From the NCBI RefSeq assembly GCF_009909615.1, contig NZ_WWNE01000003.1, forward strand, positions 242,999 to 306,998: a DNA stretch of 64,000 nucleotides. The letters run 5' to 3'. This stretch comes from Acidiluteibacter ferrifornacis (GTDB lineage: Bacteria; Bacteroidota; Bacteroidia; Flavobacteriales_E; Vicingaceae). Position numbers and translations under genes: made by a program. Shown one piece after another: positions 1 to 9,971 of this stretch (its first letter is position 1; every line of letters starts with the position of its first letter). A model generated the notes under the pieces. The model saw nothing but the letters and a program-made list of their open reading frames with translations, had not been told where the DNA came from and ran no database searches.

Positions 1-3000
1 GTAATCAACTAATTTGTATCTGTTGTATAATTCAGAATCTCTGGTTTTCTTGATTTGAATAGGCAAATTGCTTTCATTATAAGTGATGTCTAGTATTTTT
101 CTACTGTCATCCGATTTTAAATTCCCTGTGCCATCATAGGTATACTGTCTATCATCAGTTGAACTTATTCCATTGGCAGCAGATAACTTATTGGTGTTCC
201 CTTGAAATTGAAAATTCCACCCTTGCTTGGCATCTGCTCCATCAATGATTCTTTCCAATTGAGTGATATTTCCAACTTTGTCATAAGTATAAGTTGTTTT
301 TCCAGTATTTACAGATCCAAAATCAGGAACATAAGCATTAGCAGCTACTAATCTATTCATTCCATCATAATCATAATTATAGATGGATGGTTGGTCAAAC
401 AGATTACCTGTATTGTAATTGGAAGAATTCTGCAATTTATAGGTCGACTTAATTCCATTGATATTACCATTGTAGTTTAGATCACCATTAGGCATATTGG
501 AGTTTAAAATAGCCCTTTGGTTATCGTAATACAATTCATAATCGAACCAATTGCTATAACTTCCAGTAAGACGATCTCTAACATCGTAACTATAGTTTAC
601 TTTGTCAACCAAAACCGAATCTGCAGTAGATCGATAATAGTTCTTTTGTGATTTTACTCTTCCATAGACATCATCGTAGGTATAACTAGCTACTAAATTT
701 CCTTCATTCTTATAGTTATAATAATTCGCATAAACTTCTTCCAATTGTCCTCTTGCATTCACCTCTTGATAAAACTGCATATCTAATTCGGTATCTGCAT
801 TTACATCAATATTATGTGTGCTATACAACCCATCATTATTGAATCCTGAATAAAATTGAGCTGTCGCCAAGCCTTTGTTAATACTAGAAATTCCGTTAGG
901 ATTGAACTGCTTTAGAACTGATTGAGTATAACCTTGAGGCGTATAGTCATAAGAGACCACCTCTATTATATTTGACGAGCTAAGAGATGGGTTCATATAG
1001 CTATCCGAATAACGGATCGTTTGATTCAATCTGCCTTTAGTGTTACTTCTATTTTGTAAAACAGGTAATAAATTATCATGTGTTGAAACATAATTGTAAT
1101 TATTAATATCTCCATATAGCATCTCCAACCTTATCACCTCTTGCTCAAGATTTTCAAAAGGAGATAATGGCACAATCTCAGATATTATAACAGTTCCAGC
1201 ATCAAAAGATTTTTTCTCATCGCTATTAGAGATCCAATCATAAGTACTCACATTTGAAAACTTATAATTGTAGTAATATGAATCATTGTTTATATCAGGG
1301 TCCCCCTCTTCATAGTTGGCATACAACATTTCATCTGCAAAACCCCCATGGGCATTATATGCCGTATATTTAATAGATGCTTCTCCCTTTGATTCTAGCC
1401 GACCATAATCATCATAACCAAATTTGGTATAATAAGGCAATTGGGTGCCTGAATAGAAGTTGATTCTTCCTAGACGCCCTTTTTCATCCTGAATCAAAGT
1501 TTGTTGTCCCGATTTATTATACATATAATTAGTAGTTCCTCCATCTATAGTATTGGTTTGATACAACCATCCTAATATATTGTAGCTGTAAGAACTTCTC
1601 TGATCTTTAGGATTAATTATAGTGCTCAATTGTCCTTGATTGTCATATCCACTAACCGTCACAAGCTTTGTGGTTCCTGTATTCTGTTTGGTAGCTAAAG
1701 TTTGTCCTGCTGTGTTGGTGTAACTAGTTGTTGCTTTTCCATCCTCATCAATTACAGTATGTTTGTTAAACCTATAATTAATTGAAATACCATCTGGCAT
1801 AATTAAGTTTGTTTCCAAATTTCTTAAATCCAAATCACAAGCTAAACAGTATGCATTTACCACCTGATATTGGTGAATGGTCTTTTTTCCTCCAATACCG
1901 GTTTCTCCTACTTTAGCTGATTCCAATAATCTTCCTGTCCATTCGTCCTCAAAGGTATTCGTAGACGAAACATTCGGGTAGGCAACTAAATCATTACTCT
2001 GAGGTTTCGGTAGAAGATCAAGCCCTTTTCCATTGTCTTCAAAACCAAATGGCTTAAATTGTTCGACAACTCGATCTCTTACGTCATAAACTATTGGACC
2101 ACTATACTGTGCTTTAAAAACAGAATCGCTATTGACACCATTTTCCAATTCAGCTGTAATGGATTGAAAGTCTCTTCCTAAAGGATCAATATATTTTCTA
2201 TTTAAAATTGCCGTTTGATTGGAGTCATTCGGAAAGTGGATGGATTCCATAAAGTTTTCATGAGTGCGCATGCTAAAACTTTTAGTAGTGTCTCCTTGCC
2301 AGAAATTGTAACTATAACGATTAACTAATTTCCCATCTTTCCTTTCTTGCTTAATTCTACCATAAATATCGTATTGATAAGAACTTTTTGTGCCATAATC
2401 TACACTTTCGATAGACTTGATTGATAAATCTGGATAATAGGAATATTTAGTGGTTAAGCTATCGCTTCTGCCCGATCCAGTAATGACCTCCACAGGTCGA
2501 TACCTATTACCTACACCTGCATATCTGCCTACGAACATATCACAAACAGTATCATTATAATAAACGTCTTCCATTGGATCATAAACGAACCTGGTTCTTA
2601 ACCCTTTTTCATCCTCTATTAATTTAGGCAATCCTTGAATATTCCGTTCCAACACCGTTTGTTTTAAAAGTGCATCATATGGAAATATTGGATGGTAAAG
2701 TGTATCGTGAGGATTATTTGTTGGTTCAGTGTAAAATCCTAAAATAGAATTGTTGCCCAGTATTGATCCAAATGGGTTATGCGAACTTTCTTTACCAATA
2801 GTATCTATTTGATCATATATGGAACGTAAATAGATTGCATCTGCATTCATCCAACGAGGGTATTCTTGTTCAGGATTAAGATCATCCTCTATGGGTGGGC
2901 CTGGGCCTCTTGTTGGATCGTAAACAATCGAAGTGTCAATCCCAAACGACCTTATACATCTAATTGGCAATGAATAGTAGCTTGCCACTCTTGACACATG

Positions 3001-6000
3001 ATCTATAATTTCAACTATAGCTTTTCCTTTTGGTACATTGACAAATGTAGTGTCAATCAATTTTCCGGATCCAAACTTGTAGAATTTCAATATTACAAAA
3101 TCCTTGTTGAAATTTACCAGGAAACATGGATCAACTACTGAAGGATTACAGAGGTATGAATTACCGGTATCTTTGACTACCACATTGAAAAAAGTCGTTG
3201 GATCTTTACCCCACTTTCGATCATAAACATAATAACTTGACTTAACAAATGGTTTTATCTGACTCCCATTACTTGATTCTACTTTCTGTTCATAAGCAAT
3301 TGATCTTAAACGATTTTTTTTTACCATCTTCATAGCCCCACTTTCAGGGAAGGAGACAGAAGTGCCATTTAACTTTTTAATTACAAATGTGTAGTAATCT
3401 CGACTCGTTCGAATTGTGTCATGGGTAAATCCATTTACGGTTTGATCATACTCAATATCGTATCTATCATACCGATTCTGCAAATCATAGTAGTAATAGT
3501 ATTTTTTTATAGAATAGGCATTGGGGTTGTTTGGACTATAATTCTTCACACTATACAATTGCCAACTAGGTTCATATTTTAGATAAACAGAGTCTTTTGA
3601 AGAACCCAACAAATCTTTATATCCCGCTGACTTTGAAATACCCTTATAATTTGCTTTGTAGTAATCATACTCAGTAATCGATTTAATTTCCAAAGCTCCA
3701 TTTCTTGATTGGGTTGAACAAGTTGAGGAGGAAGTTGGTAAATTCCCTTGAACATTCTCTAATTGACTGATTTCTTCGGTTGTAAAATTGCTTAAATTAG
3801 AATTTACTAAAGCCATCATAGATGGAGAGAGAGTTTGTGGAGAAGCCAGAAGAATATTCAATACATTTTCAGAATATGTAAGACCGCCTTTCTCAATCAG
3901 TCTTGCCAATACCGTTTCTGAAGGAAAATTTGCTTGATTGAGAAAAACATTTTCCACCTTGTTTCCACTAAAATTTATCGTGTCGTTTAGCAATGTGTAT
4001 AGAACATCGCCAGATAAGTAACTATCATTGAGGAGTATTGCTTCAATAGTACTGTGAGGCAACATAGGTTCACTTCTCATGATAAACTTCAAGATGCTAT
4101 CAGTGTGGCTCTCCTTAGAAGTAAATACATTTTCTACTATTGACCCATCAACGGATGTCTGCTTGAGCACCAATTCCTTTAAAACATTATCACTAATCGC
4201 TTGATTAAACTCTGAGAAATACCATTCAAATGCTTTAGCTTCTATCATTAAAGGATTGTTGAGCATAAACTTTTGCACTTCATCAGAAACACCTTGCTGT
4301 AAATTAAACAAATGAGCAAAGTTTTCTCCACCGTATTCTTCAGAGAATCTTTCTTGTGATAGAATTTTAATTATATAATCATCAGGCAGAGGAGAATTTA
4401 ATTCAATGTTAGGCTTTAGTGCCTCATAATTTTCTACCTCTCCTATACTATTGTATAATTCCTGTCCGTTCCCTTCTTCTTCGCTTAATTCAGAGTTATT
4501 GACAAAACTTGGATTTGACGTAACGTCACCTCCTTCAGAATTAGAACCGCTGTAATCATCCAGAACAGGAGGATCTATAATGCAAGCATCAGGGAAGTAA
4601 AGAGTTTCTATTTCCTTGGATTTATTTATAAAGTAACTGTGCCTATCGAGAACAGACACATCACTAATATATTCCTGTTCGTAAAACCTAAACTCACCAT
4701 ATCTATGAAAATTTGAAAGTTTCACTTTTTCCTTATTGTTGTCAATTATAAAATTATCCGAAAATAGAGGGACATATCGATCTTGTGCTAGATAGTCAAT
4801 GTAATCGAATTTAAAAAAAGCGTGATTATTTGCTGGGCGTTGTGCTCCATTTTCATAGGCCTTAATAACATTATACTCTATTTCCTTTTTACTGTATAAT
4901 TCGTCGTTGTAGTTAAATTTCTCAATTTTCCAGTTTTTTGTAATCAGCACTTGACGAACTCCAGACAATTCATCAAAATTATAATTGTGATAGATTGTAT
5001 AATTACGCTTACCATTTATTTCAGGCTCTAGTACTTTGACCGTTTTAAACCCATTAGTACTCGCGTTAAGAGTTTGAATATTATCATCAAAAGTTGGTGG
5101 ACCAACTCTAATCTGACTTTTGTTGAACAATCCACTTAATTTATTATTACCATATTCGTAAGTCGTTGTACGCCAATTCACATCACCAGATCGCTCTTTA
5201 ATTTCCTCTACACAAGCGGATACGGAGTATGCATAACTCTCATGATCAAAGGCTGAAAAATGATTTGCGTTAACACCTGCTTGGTCTAATACAATTAAAT
5301 CATTATGAAAAGAATTAGCACTATTAATTCCATAATATTTGATTTTTTTCTCCTTTCCAAGTTGATCTGTTATCTTATTTAATAAGATTATATATCCTAA
5401 ATTTCTATAATTATTTGTGTCTGTTAAACTTACATCTACACTTTTAAAATCAGCTCCATATTCAAAGAAGGTCGTAGGTGTTACTAAAAAACCTTGGTTC
5501 AAGTTAGACCTTGAGGGATCTGTTGGGATATTCTTTATAGCATTCAGAGTTATGAAATTAATAACTTTTCCTGTATTCAGATTTCCAGGAACTGAACTTT
5601 TACTTATAACATGCTTCGTATCAAATCTATTTAATTGTGTAACACCATATTCAAAATCCAATTGATGAACTAACACCCCTTTATCACCCGAACTGCGATT
5701 ATACTCTCCAGTTCTAACGTATTTTTTAGCCGAAGCAAGCATATAAGTATTCTTGCAATACCTGATCAATTCCACTTCATTTAATTGCCCTACCGCTAAA
5801 GTAGGTTCATTGTTCCAAGTAAACTGATTATGAGTATCAGTATTAAACCAAAAATCATCAAAAACTGGATGTCCAAACATTCCTTGATAAAATGAATACA
5901 TCATGTACCACGGCATACCTATCCCAAAATTCTTACTCACAGGCTTGTAAGTCAGCCTCACTTTATCAGATACTTGGGGGTCTCCAAGAGGAGGATAAGT

Positions 6001-7875
6001 TGTTAAAGCCATATTTAAAGTATTAGAATTGCTAACATATTCCATTTTAGAATTAAACACTTGATCAGAATTTGAAGGGCCAACTTGAATAAAAAATCCA
6101 TTATTATCATTAGGCAAATCTTCCATAATAAATAAATTGGATGTTTCTATTGTTTGAGCACCTTGATAACTCGCCTCATTGCCAATAGTTGTCCATTTAA
6201 CAGATGATCCAAAAGTTGAAAAAATAGACTCTTGAGCTGGGCTTGATTCTGCATTACTATTATAGTGGATGGATTGTATCCTTTGCGAGTTATTCAAGTT
6301 ATCACTTGAATTAACAAAAGGAACCTGATCAAATTGATTTACATCAAGCATACGACCTGTTGCAATATTGATATCCACATTCATAAAATTGTGTCTAGTT
6401 GGATTATCTGAAGTTACTTTTGTTTTGACTTCATATATATCTCCTGGCACCAACGCTTCAGCATTGTTAATCCGATTGGACTCCAAATACCCATGATCAA
6501 AGTCTAAATAACTACTTGTACTATTAATCTTTTTAAAATGATAGCTATTTCCACTTGAAAGAATTGCCTCGTAAGGGTTATATCCATTAATCCAATCAGA
6601 ACCTGAATAGTTTGTTTTTAAACTTAAATCATCATGAGCAGCATGCAAAAATCGCTTCCAATCTTTAAAATTATCTTTTACCCAGGCCGTGTTATTAGGT
6701 GTATTAATTCCTGATGCATAAACTGTTTTATAGTTGTATAAAGAATCATACCGTTTAACAGCCGGGTCATTCTTATGATTCAGCATTTGACTTGTGGCTA
6801 AACTCTTCGTTTCATACTCTAAATCAATATACATTCCACCCGAAAATCGATCATAAGCTTCTACTTTATATAAAAACACATCTCTGTATGTTTCAAATGA
6901 CTGTAATGTTGTAAATTGACCAAAGTCAAAGATCTCTTTATATCTGTTGTAAAAATTTTTTTGAGTATATTCTTTAAAAAAGTTGAATTGACCGAATTTT
7001 TTATAATACAAACCGATGTATTGCCCAGGAATATTTCTATTGCTTATTCTAGTACAAAACCATTTTAATATTTCCACTTTTGGAGTAATCTGATTTCTTA
7101 AATCATTCTTTAGAAAATCACCATTTTTTACTTGAAAGGAGTCTACATTAAAATACGTATCTTTTGGATCTAAATCATTTTCATAATGAACGATCCCTTT
7201 GTCATGGTTTGGGCTTCTTACCCCATCTTGTTTTAAAGTAAAGTCATAAGTTGTCCCATCTTCTAAAACCACAATCCATTCTGTTTCATCTAATATTATC
7301 TCTGCATACTTTTCAAATGTACTAGGAGTAAAAATCTTTCTATTTAATGTATCGGAGTATTTATAAACGGCTCGACAATTCAATACACCTGGAATATTCA
7401 CATTTACAGAATGCCAATAGATATCCCCTTCTTTTTGGCTTAAAGGTATTGGAATCGTAAAATATGGATCTTGATTTAATGCGTACCAAGAATTTCTTTG
7501 CATTCCTGAATACTCTCGATAGGTTGCAGTATTTAATGTAATTGTTGGAATACTTAAGTCCCAATTTTCTCCATAAGGAATCCCCTTTGCTACAGGCACC
7601 TTATTTCCAACCGTTGTAGAACTAGAATAGGATAAATTGAGTTCAAATTTTAAACCTCCTTCTGTAGATACTTCTCCTAAACTATATCCTCCTTGATAAG
7701 TTCCATTTAGCAAACTAACATTCGAACTAAAGCTACCTCCATTTGGAGCTTCTGCTTTCATAACTTGAGGAGACAAATCTCCAGGAGAGCTTCCTCCTAC
7801 AATTTGAGAAAACCCGTTATAAAATAGTAAAAATGAACATACGAATAGTATGATTTTAGAGGAGGGTATGGACAT
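1..7875 (-). CDS. Giant Rhs/YD-repeat protein, 3' end beyond the window
   Basis: The frame is open from an ATG at 7875 to base 1 (2,625 codons), so the C-terminus and any toxin tip lie outside the window. The N-terminus is a Sec signal peptide (SKIILFVCSFLLFYNGFSQ). A non-repetitive shell region follows that is typical of secreted Bacteroidota Rhs proteins (YSLGEVSTEGGLKFELNLSYSS early on). About residues 1160-1375 form a block of short helical repeats, and after roughly residue 1460 come YD repeats such as NYDYDGMNR and TYTYDKVGN near the left edge. The gene starts 140 bp after the gspF-like gene on the same strand, so it may be co-transcribed with the secretion operon. The family assignment is firm. 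Function is inferred: a large secreted shell protein, possibly a polymorphic toxin. Confidence 0.88.
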   Translation of the reverse strand, partial: MSIPSSKIILFVCSFLLFYNGFSQIVGGSSPGDLSPQVMKAEAPNGGSFSSNVSLLNGTYQGGYSLGEVSTEGGLKFELNLSYSSSTTVGNKVPVAKGIPYGENWDLSIPTITLNTATYREYSGMQRNSWYALNQDPYFTIPIPLSQKEGDIYWHSVNVNIPGVLNCRAVYKYSDTLNRKIFTPSTFEKYAEIILDETEWIVVLEDGTTYDFTLKQDGVRSPNHDKGIVHYENDLDPKDTYFNVDSFQVKNGDFLKNDLRNQITPKVEILKWFCTRISNRNIPGQYIGLYYKKFGQFNFFKEYTQKNFYNRYKEIFDFGQFTTLQSFETYRDVFLYKVEAYDRFSGGMYIDLEYETKSLATSQMLNHKNDPAVKRYDSLYNYKTVYASGINTPNNTAWVKDNFKDWKRFLHAAHDDLSLKTNYSGSDWINGYNPYEAILSSGNSYHFKKINSTSSYLDFDHGYLESNRINNAEALVPGDIYEVKTKVTSDNPTRHNFMNVDINIATGRMLDVNQFDQVPFVNSSDNLNNSQRIQSIHYNSNAESSPAQESIFSTFGSSVKWTTIGNEASYQGAQTIETSNLFIMEDLPNDNNGFFIQVGPSNSDQVFNSKMEYVSNSNTLNMALTTYPPLGDPQVSDKVRLTYKPVSKNFGIGMPWYMMYSFYQGMFGHPVFDDFWFNTDTHNQFTWNNEPTLAVGQLNEVELIRYCKNTYMLASAKKYVRTGEYNRSSGDKGVLVHQLDFEYGVTQLNRFDTKHVISKSSVPGNLNTGKVINFITLNAIKNIPTDPSRSNLNQGFLVTPTTFFEYGADFKSVDVSLTDTNNYRNLGYIILLNKITDQLGKEKKIKYYGINSANSFHNDLIVLDQAGVNANHFSAFDHESYAYSVSACVEEIKERSGDVNWRTTTYEYGNNKLSGLFNKSQIRVGPPTFDDNIQTLNASTNGFKTVKVLEPEINGKRNYTIYHNYNFDELSGVRQVLITKNWKIEKFNYNDELYSKKEIEYNVIKAYENGAQRPANNHAFFKFDYIDYLAQDRYVPLFSDNFIIDNNKEKVKLSNFHRYGEFRFYEQEYISDVSVLDRHSYFINKSKEIETLYFPDACIIDPPVLDDYSGSNSEGGDVTSNPSFVNNSELSEEEGNGQELYNSIGEVENYEALKPNIELNSPLPDDYIIKILSQERFSEEYGGENFAHLFNLQQGVSDEVQKFMLNNPLMIEAKAFEWYFSEFNQAISDNVLKELVLKQTSVDGSIVENVFTSKESHTDSILKFIMRSEPMLPHSTIEAILLNDSYLSGDVLYTLLNDTINFSGNKVENVFLNQANFPSETVLARLIEKGGLTYSENVLNILLASPQTLSPSMMALVNSNLSNFTTEEISQLENVQGNLPTSSSTCSTQSRNGALEIKSITEYDYYKANYKGISKSAGYKDLLGSSKDSVYLKYEPSWQLYSVKNYSPNNPNAYSIKKYYYYYDLQNRYDRYDIEYDQTVNGFTHDTIRTSRDYYTFVIKKLNGTSVSFPESGAMKMVKKNRLRSIAYEQKVESSNGSQIKPFVKSSYYVYDRKWGKDPTTFFNVVVKDTGNSYLCNPSVVDPCFLVNFNKDFVILKFYKFGSGKLIDTTFVNVPKGKAIVEIIDHVSRVASYYSLPIRCIRSFGIDTSIVYDPTRGPGPPIEDDLNPEQEYPRWMNADAIYLRSIYDQIDTIGKESSHNPFGSILGNNSILGFYTEPTNNPHDTLYHPIFPYDALLKQTVLERNIQGLPKLIEDEKGLRTRFVYDPMEDVYYNDTVCDMFVGRYAGVGNRYRPVEVITGSGRSDSLTTKYSYYPDLSIKSIESVDYGTKSSYQYDIYGRIKQERKDGKLVNRYSYNFWQGDTTKSFSMRTHENFMESIHFPNDSNQTAILNRKYIDPLGRDFQSITAELENGVNSDSVFKAQYSGPIVYDVRDRVVEQFKPFGFEDNGKGLDLLPKPQSNDLVAYPNVSSTNTFEDEWTGRLLESAKVGETGIGGKKTIHQYQVVNAYCLACDLDLRNLETNLIMPDGISINYRFNKHTVIDEDGKATTSYTNTAGQTLATKQNTGTTKLVTVSGYDNQGQLSTIINPKDQRSSYSYNILGWLYQTNTIDGGTTNYMYNKSGQQTLIQDEKGRLGRINFYSGTQLPYYTKFGYDDYGRLESKGEASIKYTAYNAHGGFADEMLYANYEEGDPDINNDSYYYNYKFSNVSTYDWISNSDEKKSFDAGTVIISEIVPLSPFENLEQEVIRLEMLYGDINNYNYVSTHDNLLPVLQNRSNTKGRLNQTIRYSDSYMNPSLSSSNIIEVVSYDYTPQGYTQSVLKQFNPNGISSINKGLATAQFYSGFNNDGLYSTHNIDVNADTELDMQFYQEVNARGQLEEVYANYYNYKNEGNLVASYTYDDVYGRVKSQKNYYRSTADSVLVDKVNYSYDVRDRLTGSYSNWFDYELYYDNQRAILNSNMPNGDLNYNGNINGIKSTYKLQNSSNYNTGNLFDQPSIYNYDYDGMNRLVAANAYVPDFGSVNTGKTTYTYDKVGNITQLERIIDGADAKQGWNFQFQGNTNKLSAANGISSTDDRQYTYDGTGNLKSDDSRKILDITYNESNLPIQIKKTRDSELYNRYKLVDY
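3745..4395 (-). repeat. Tandem ~15-16-residue leucine-rich helical repeats inside the giant Rhs protein
   Basis: About eleven units can be read in the translated minus strand, each with a small or polar start followed by a V/I-L-x-x-L/I-L core. Examples are ISDNVLKELVL, LSGDVLYTLLN, FPSETVLARLI and LTYSENVLNILL. Two units add up to about 30-31 residues. The pattern suggests an alpha-solenoid inserted between the shell region and the YD repeats. I do not recognise a named family with certainty. Confidence 0.6.
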
Positions 7876-8015
7876 AAGTTTAGTTTTTAAAAAATTAATT
7901 GCCTAAAGGAAAGCAAGATACAAATAAACATTTATTAACAAACGTTACAATCAACTATTTATTAGTCTATTATAGTAAATAATTCTTAAAACCCTAATAG
8001 TAAATTCCTTACGAA

Positions 8016-9161
8016 TTAAAAAATTGAAGTACTCAATTGAAACAAGGGTAAGTACATGGAGATAAGAATTACCGCAACAAACCCACCTATAAAAACAATC
8101 AATACAGGCTCCATCAGGTTTCCGATGACATCCGTTTGGTATTCGATGTCTTTTGTGAACTGCTCATCCAGCTGCTTAAAAATAGTATCCAACTGATTCA
8201 CTTCTTCTCCTACTTGAACTAATGCCACCATTTTTTTATTAAAAATTGGATATTTCAGCATACTATGATGGAGCGATTCTCCAATTAATATGTCCTTTTC
8301 TATAGCTTCCAAAGCAACTTCTAATGGATAAAAACCGACCATTTTTCTCACTAATTGTATTGAGTTTAACAGTGGATTCCGAGAGACCATCAACAACTGC
8401 ATAGAATGGCTAAAACGTGCCAAATAGATTTTACTAATGAGTGTATTTACAAAAGGGATTTTTAATAGTAAGCCAGAAATAAATTTTCGCATCAACATAT
8501 GATTCTTGAACGCGATTAACGGGATCAAACATGAAATAAGGATAAAGACAGCATACAGTCCATAAGCTGAGATCACATCTGACAACCGTAAAATCATCTT
8601 AGTTAACCATGGCAATTCGCCTCCAAATCGGGTAAAGACATCACTAAACATGGGTACAATAAAATTTAACATAAATACGACCGAACTCACTGCAACAAAA
8701 AACACAATTACTGGATACGAAAACGTATTAATGATTTTCCTTTTCTGTTCAATTTTCCGAGCATAGTATTTAGCTAAGTCCGCTAACACACTAAATACTC
8801 TTCCGCTTTCTTCTCCGATTTTTAGACTGAAATATTCATAATTGGAGAATAAGTTGGTAGATCGAATAGATTCTGACAAACTTCCTCCTGAGATGATTTG
8901 ATTCTTTATTTTTTCTATAAACTCCTTTTCGACTTTATTCTCAGAACTATTCACTGCAATTTCTAATGCAGTCTTAATATCAATACCCGAAACCAACAAT
9001 ATGGAAAGTTCAGAATAAAACCGTTCTTTCTTTTTATCACTCAGTCCTTTCTTAAATTTAAAGTCTCGATTAAGAAATTCCAATAAGTTAAATTCAGAAC
9101 CTTTGGCATCTGTTGAACTTTTGTTTGACTCAGACTTTAGCTTATTCAAATCAAAACTCAT
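8016..9161 (-). CDS. gspF: GspF/PilC-type inner-membrane platform protein
   Basis: The 381-residue protein is the polytopic platform of a type II secretion or type IV pilus-like machine. It shows two T2SSF domains, about residues 40-170 and 245-375, the first containing ELSILLVSGIDIKTALEIA and GEESGRVFSVLADLAKYYA. Hydrophobic segments lie near 150-175, 200-220 and at the C-terminus (VLIVFIGGFVAVILISMYLPLF). Length and architecture match the family (about 400 residues). It is the last gene of the operon and overlaps the preceding pseudopilin-like gene by 11 bp. It should couple the GspE ATPase to pseudopilus assembly. Confidence 0.92.
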   Translation of the reverse strand: MSFDLNKLKSESNKSSTDAKGSEFNLLEFLNRDFKFKKGLSDKKKERFYSELSILLVSGIDIKTALEIAVNSSENKVEKEFIEKIKNQIISGGSLSESIRSTNLFSNYEYFSLKIGEESGRVFSVLADLAKYYARKIEQKRKIINTFSYPVIVFFVAVSSVVFMLNFIVPMFSDVFTRFGGELPWLTKMILRLSDVISAYGLYAVFILISCLIPLIAFKNHMLMRKFISGLLLKIPFVNTLISKIYLARFSHSMQLLMVSRNPLLNSIQLVRKMVGFYPLEVALEAIEKDILIGESLHHSMLKYPIFNKKMVALVQVGEEVNQLDTIFKQLDEQFTKDIEYQTDVIGNLMEPVLIVFIGGFVAVILISMYLPLFQLSTSIF

Positions 9162-9651
9162 TGTCCCTCCTATTCATATCAATTAAGGATTCAGCTGTAT
9201 ATTCTTTCAATAGTATTATTCTCTTTTCCTCTTCTTGCTTAAATACAATGGTTAATGAATCAATAAAACCAATATTCATCGCCTTTCCTTTAAATCCGAA
9301 ACCATAATTTATTTCATCAAATTTAAAAGTGTCTAGTCCTTCCTTTTGATTTCTTATCATAAAGTCCTCACTAATATCATAAATTGCATTAATAGAATCC
9401 TTCCCAAAAAACTTAAGTTCATTGCCTTCTATATAAATTAGATGAGCTTCAAAAAAATCTTTTTGCAATAGATAATTACTCTGCAAAAGCATCACATTTT
9501 GTGAGTTATGTTCGGAGTTATTGTGGAATAAATCAGCGGTTAAATGGAGAGCAGTATATCCAGCTGTAATCACAATAGCACTTATCGCTAAAGCAATCAA
9601 CAACTCCAACAATGTAAATCCATTTAATTTAGCCTTGAAATTTCTTCCCAT
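9151..9651 (-). CDS. GspJ/PilW-like minor pseudopilin
   Basis: The 166-residue protein starts with a class III prepilin leader, KLNG|FTLLELLIALA, with Gly at -1, Phe at +1 and Glu at +5, followed by the usual hydrophobic helix. The rest is a small globular domain with no further motif that I recognise. By position (after a PilV/GspI-like protein, before GspF) it is probably a GspJ-like minor pseudopilin that initiates the pseudopilus. It overlaps its neighbours by 28 and 11 bp, so translation is probably coupled. The exact GspH/I/J identity is not certain. Confidence 0.75.
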   Translation of the reverse strand: MGRNFKAKLNGFTLLELLIALAISAIVITAGYTALHLTADLFHNNSEHNSQNVMLLQSNYLLQKDFFEAHLIYIEGNELKFFGKDSINAIYDISEDFMIRNQKEGLDTFKFDEINYGFGFKGKAMNIGFIDSLTIVFKQEEEKRIILLKEYTAESLIDMNRRDNEF

Positions 9652-9971
9652 TTCACAATAGTTTCTTCTTGTTCATTTATGGCTTCCAATACAATGTGTA
9701 CCAATTTAGTATTTTCCTCTAGAAGTTGAAACTTGGATTCTATTCGATACTCCTTATAGTACTCTTCTTTATCAATAAACTGCTTAGTTAAAGCACTTGT
9801 TTGAGCCGATTGCTGTAAAAATAATATCAACTCTGCTTTTCGATTAAAATTTGATTGATTTACTTTCACAATTAATAATGTGGTTATTCCAAAAGCCAAC
9901 ATCACAATAACCATTGCAACAATAGATTCTAAAATTGAAAATGCAGCTATTTTTTTACCATTCAAATTCAC
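9624..9971 (-). CDS. GspI/PilV-like minor pseudopilin
   Basis: The protein carries the prepilin signature NGKKIAA|FSILESIVAMVIV, with Glu at +5 and an unusual Ala at -1. I place the start at a GTG at 9971, which gives a short leader and a 17-bp overlap with the upstream gene. A TTG at 10025 would add 18 residues and create a 71-bp overlap. No in-frame ATG exists before the processing site. The small soluble part has no recognisable domain. It is probably a minor pseudopilin of the secretion operon. Confidence 0.65.
   Translation of the reverse strand: MNLNGKKIAAFSILESIVAMVIVMLAFGITTLLIVKVNQSNFNRKAELILFLQQSAQTSALTKQFIDKEEYYKEYRIESKFQLLEENTKLVHIVLEAINEQEETIVKWEEISRLN

Noticed and set aside
7876-8015. 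Promoter or terminator between the gspF-like gene and the giant Rhs gene
   Set aside because: No hairpin with a T tract and no exact TAnnTTTG box could be found, so no element is called.
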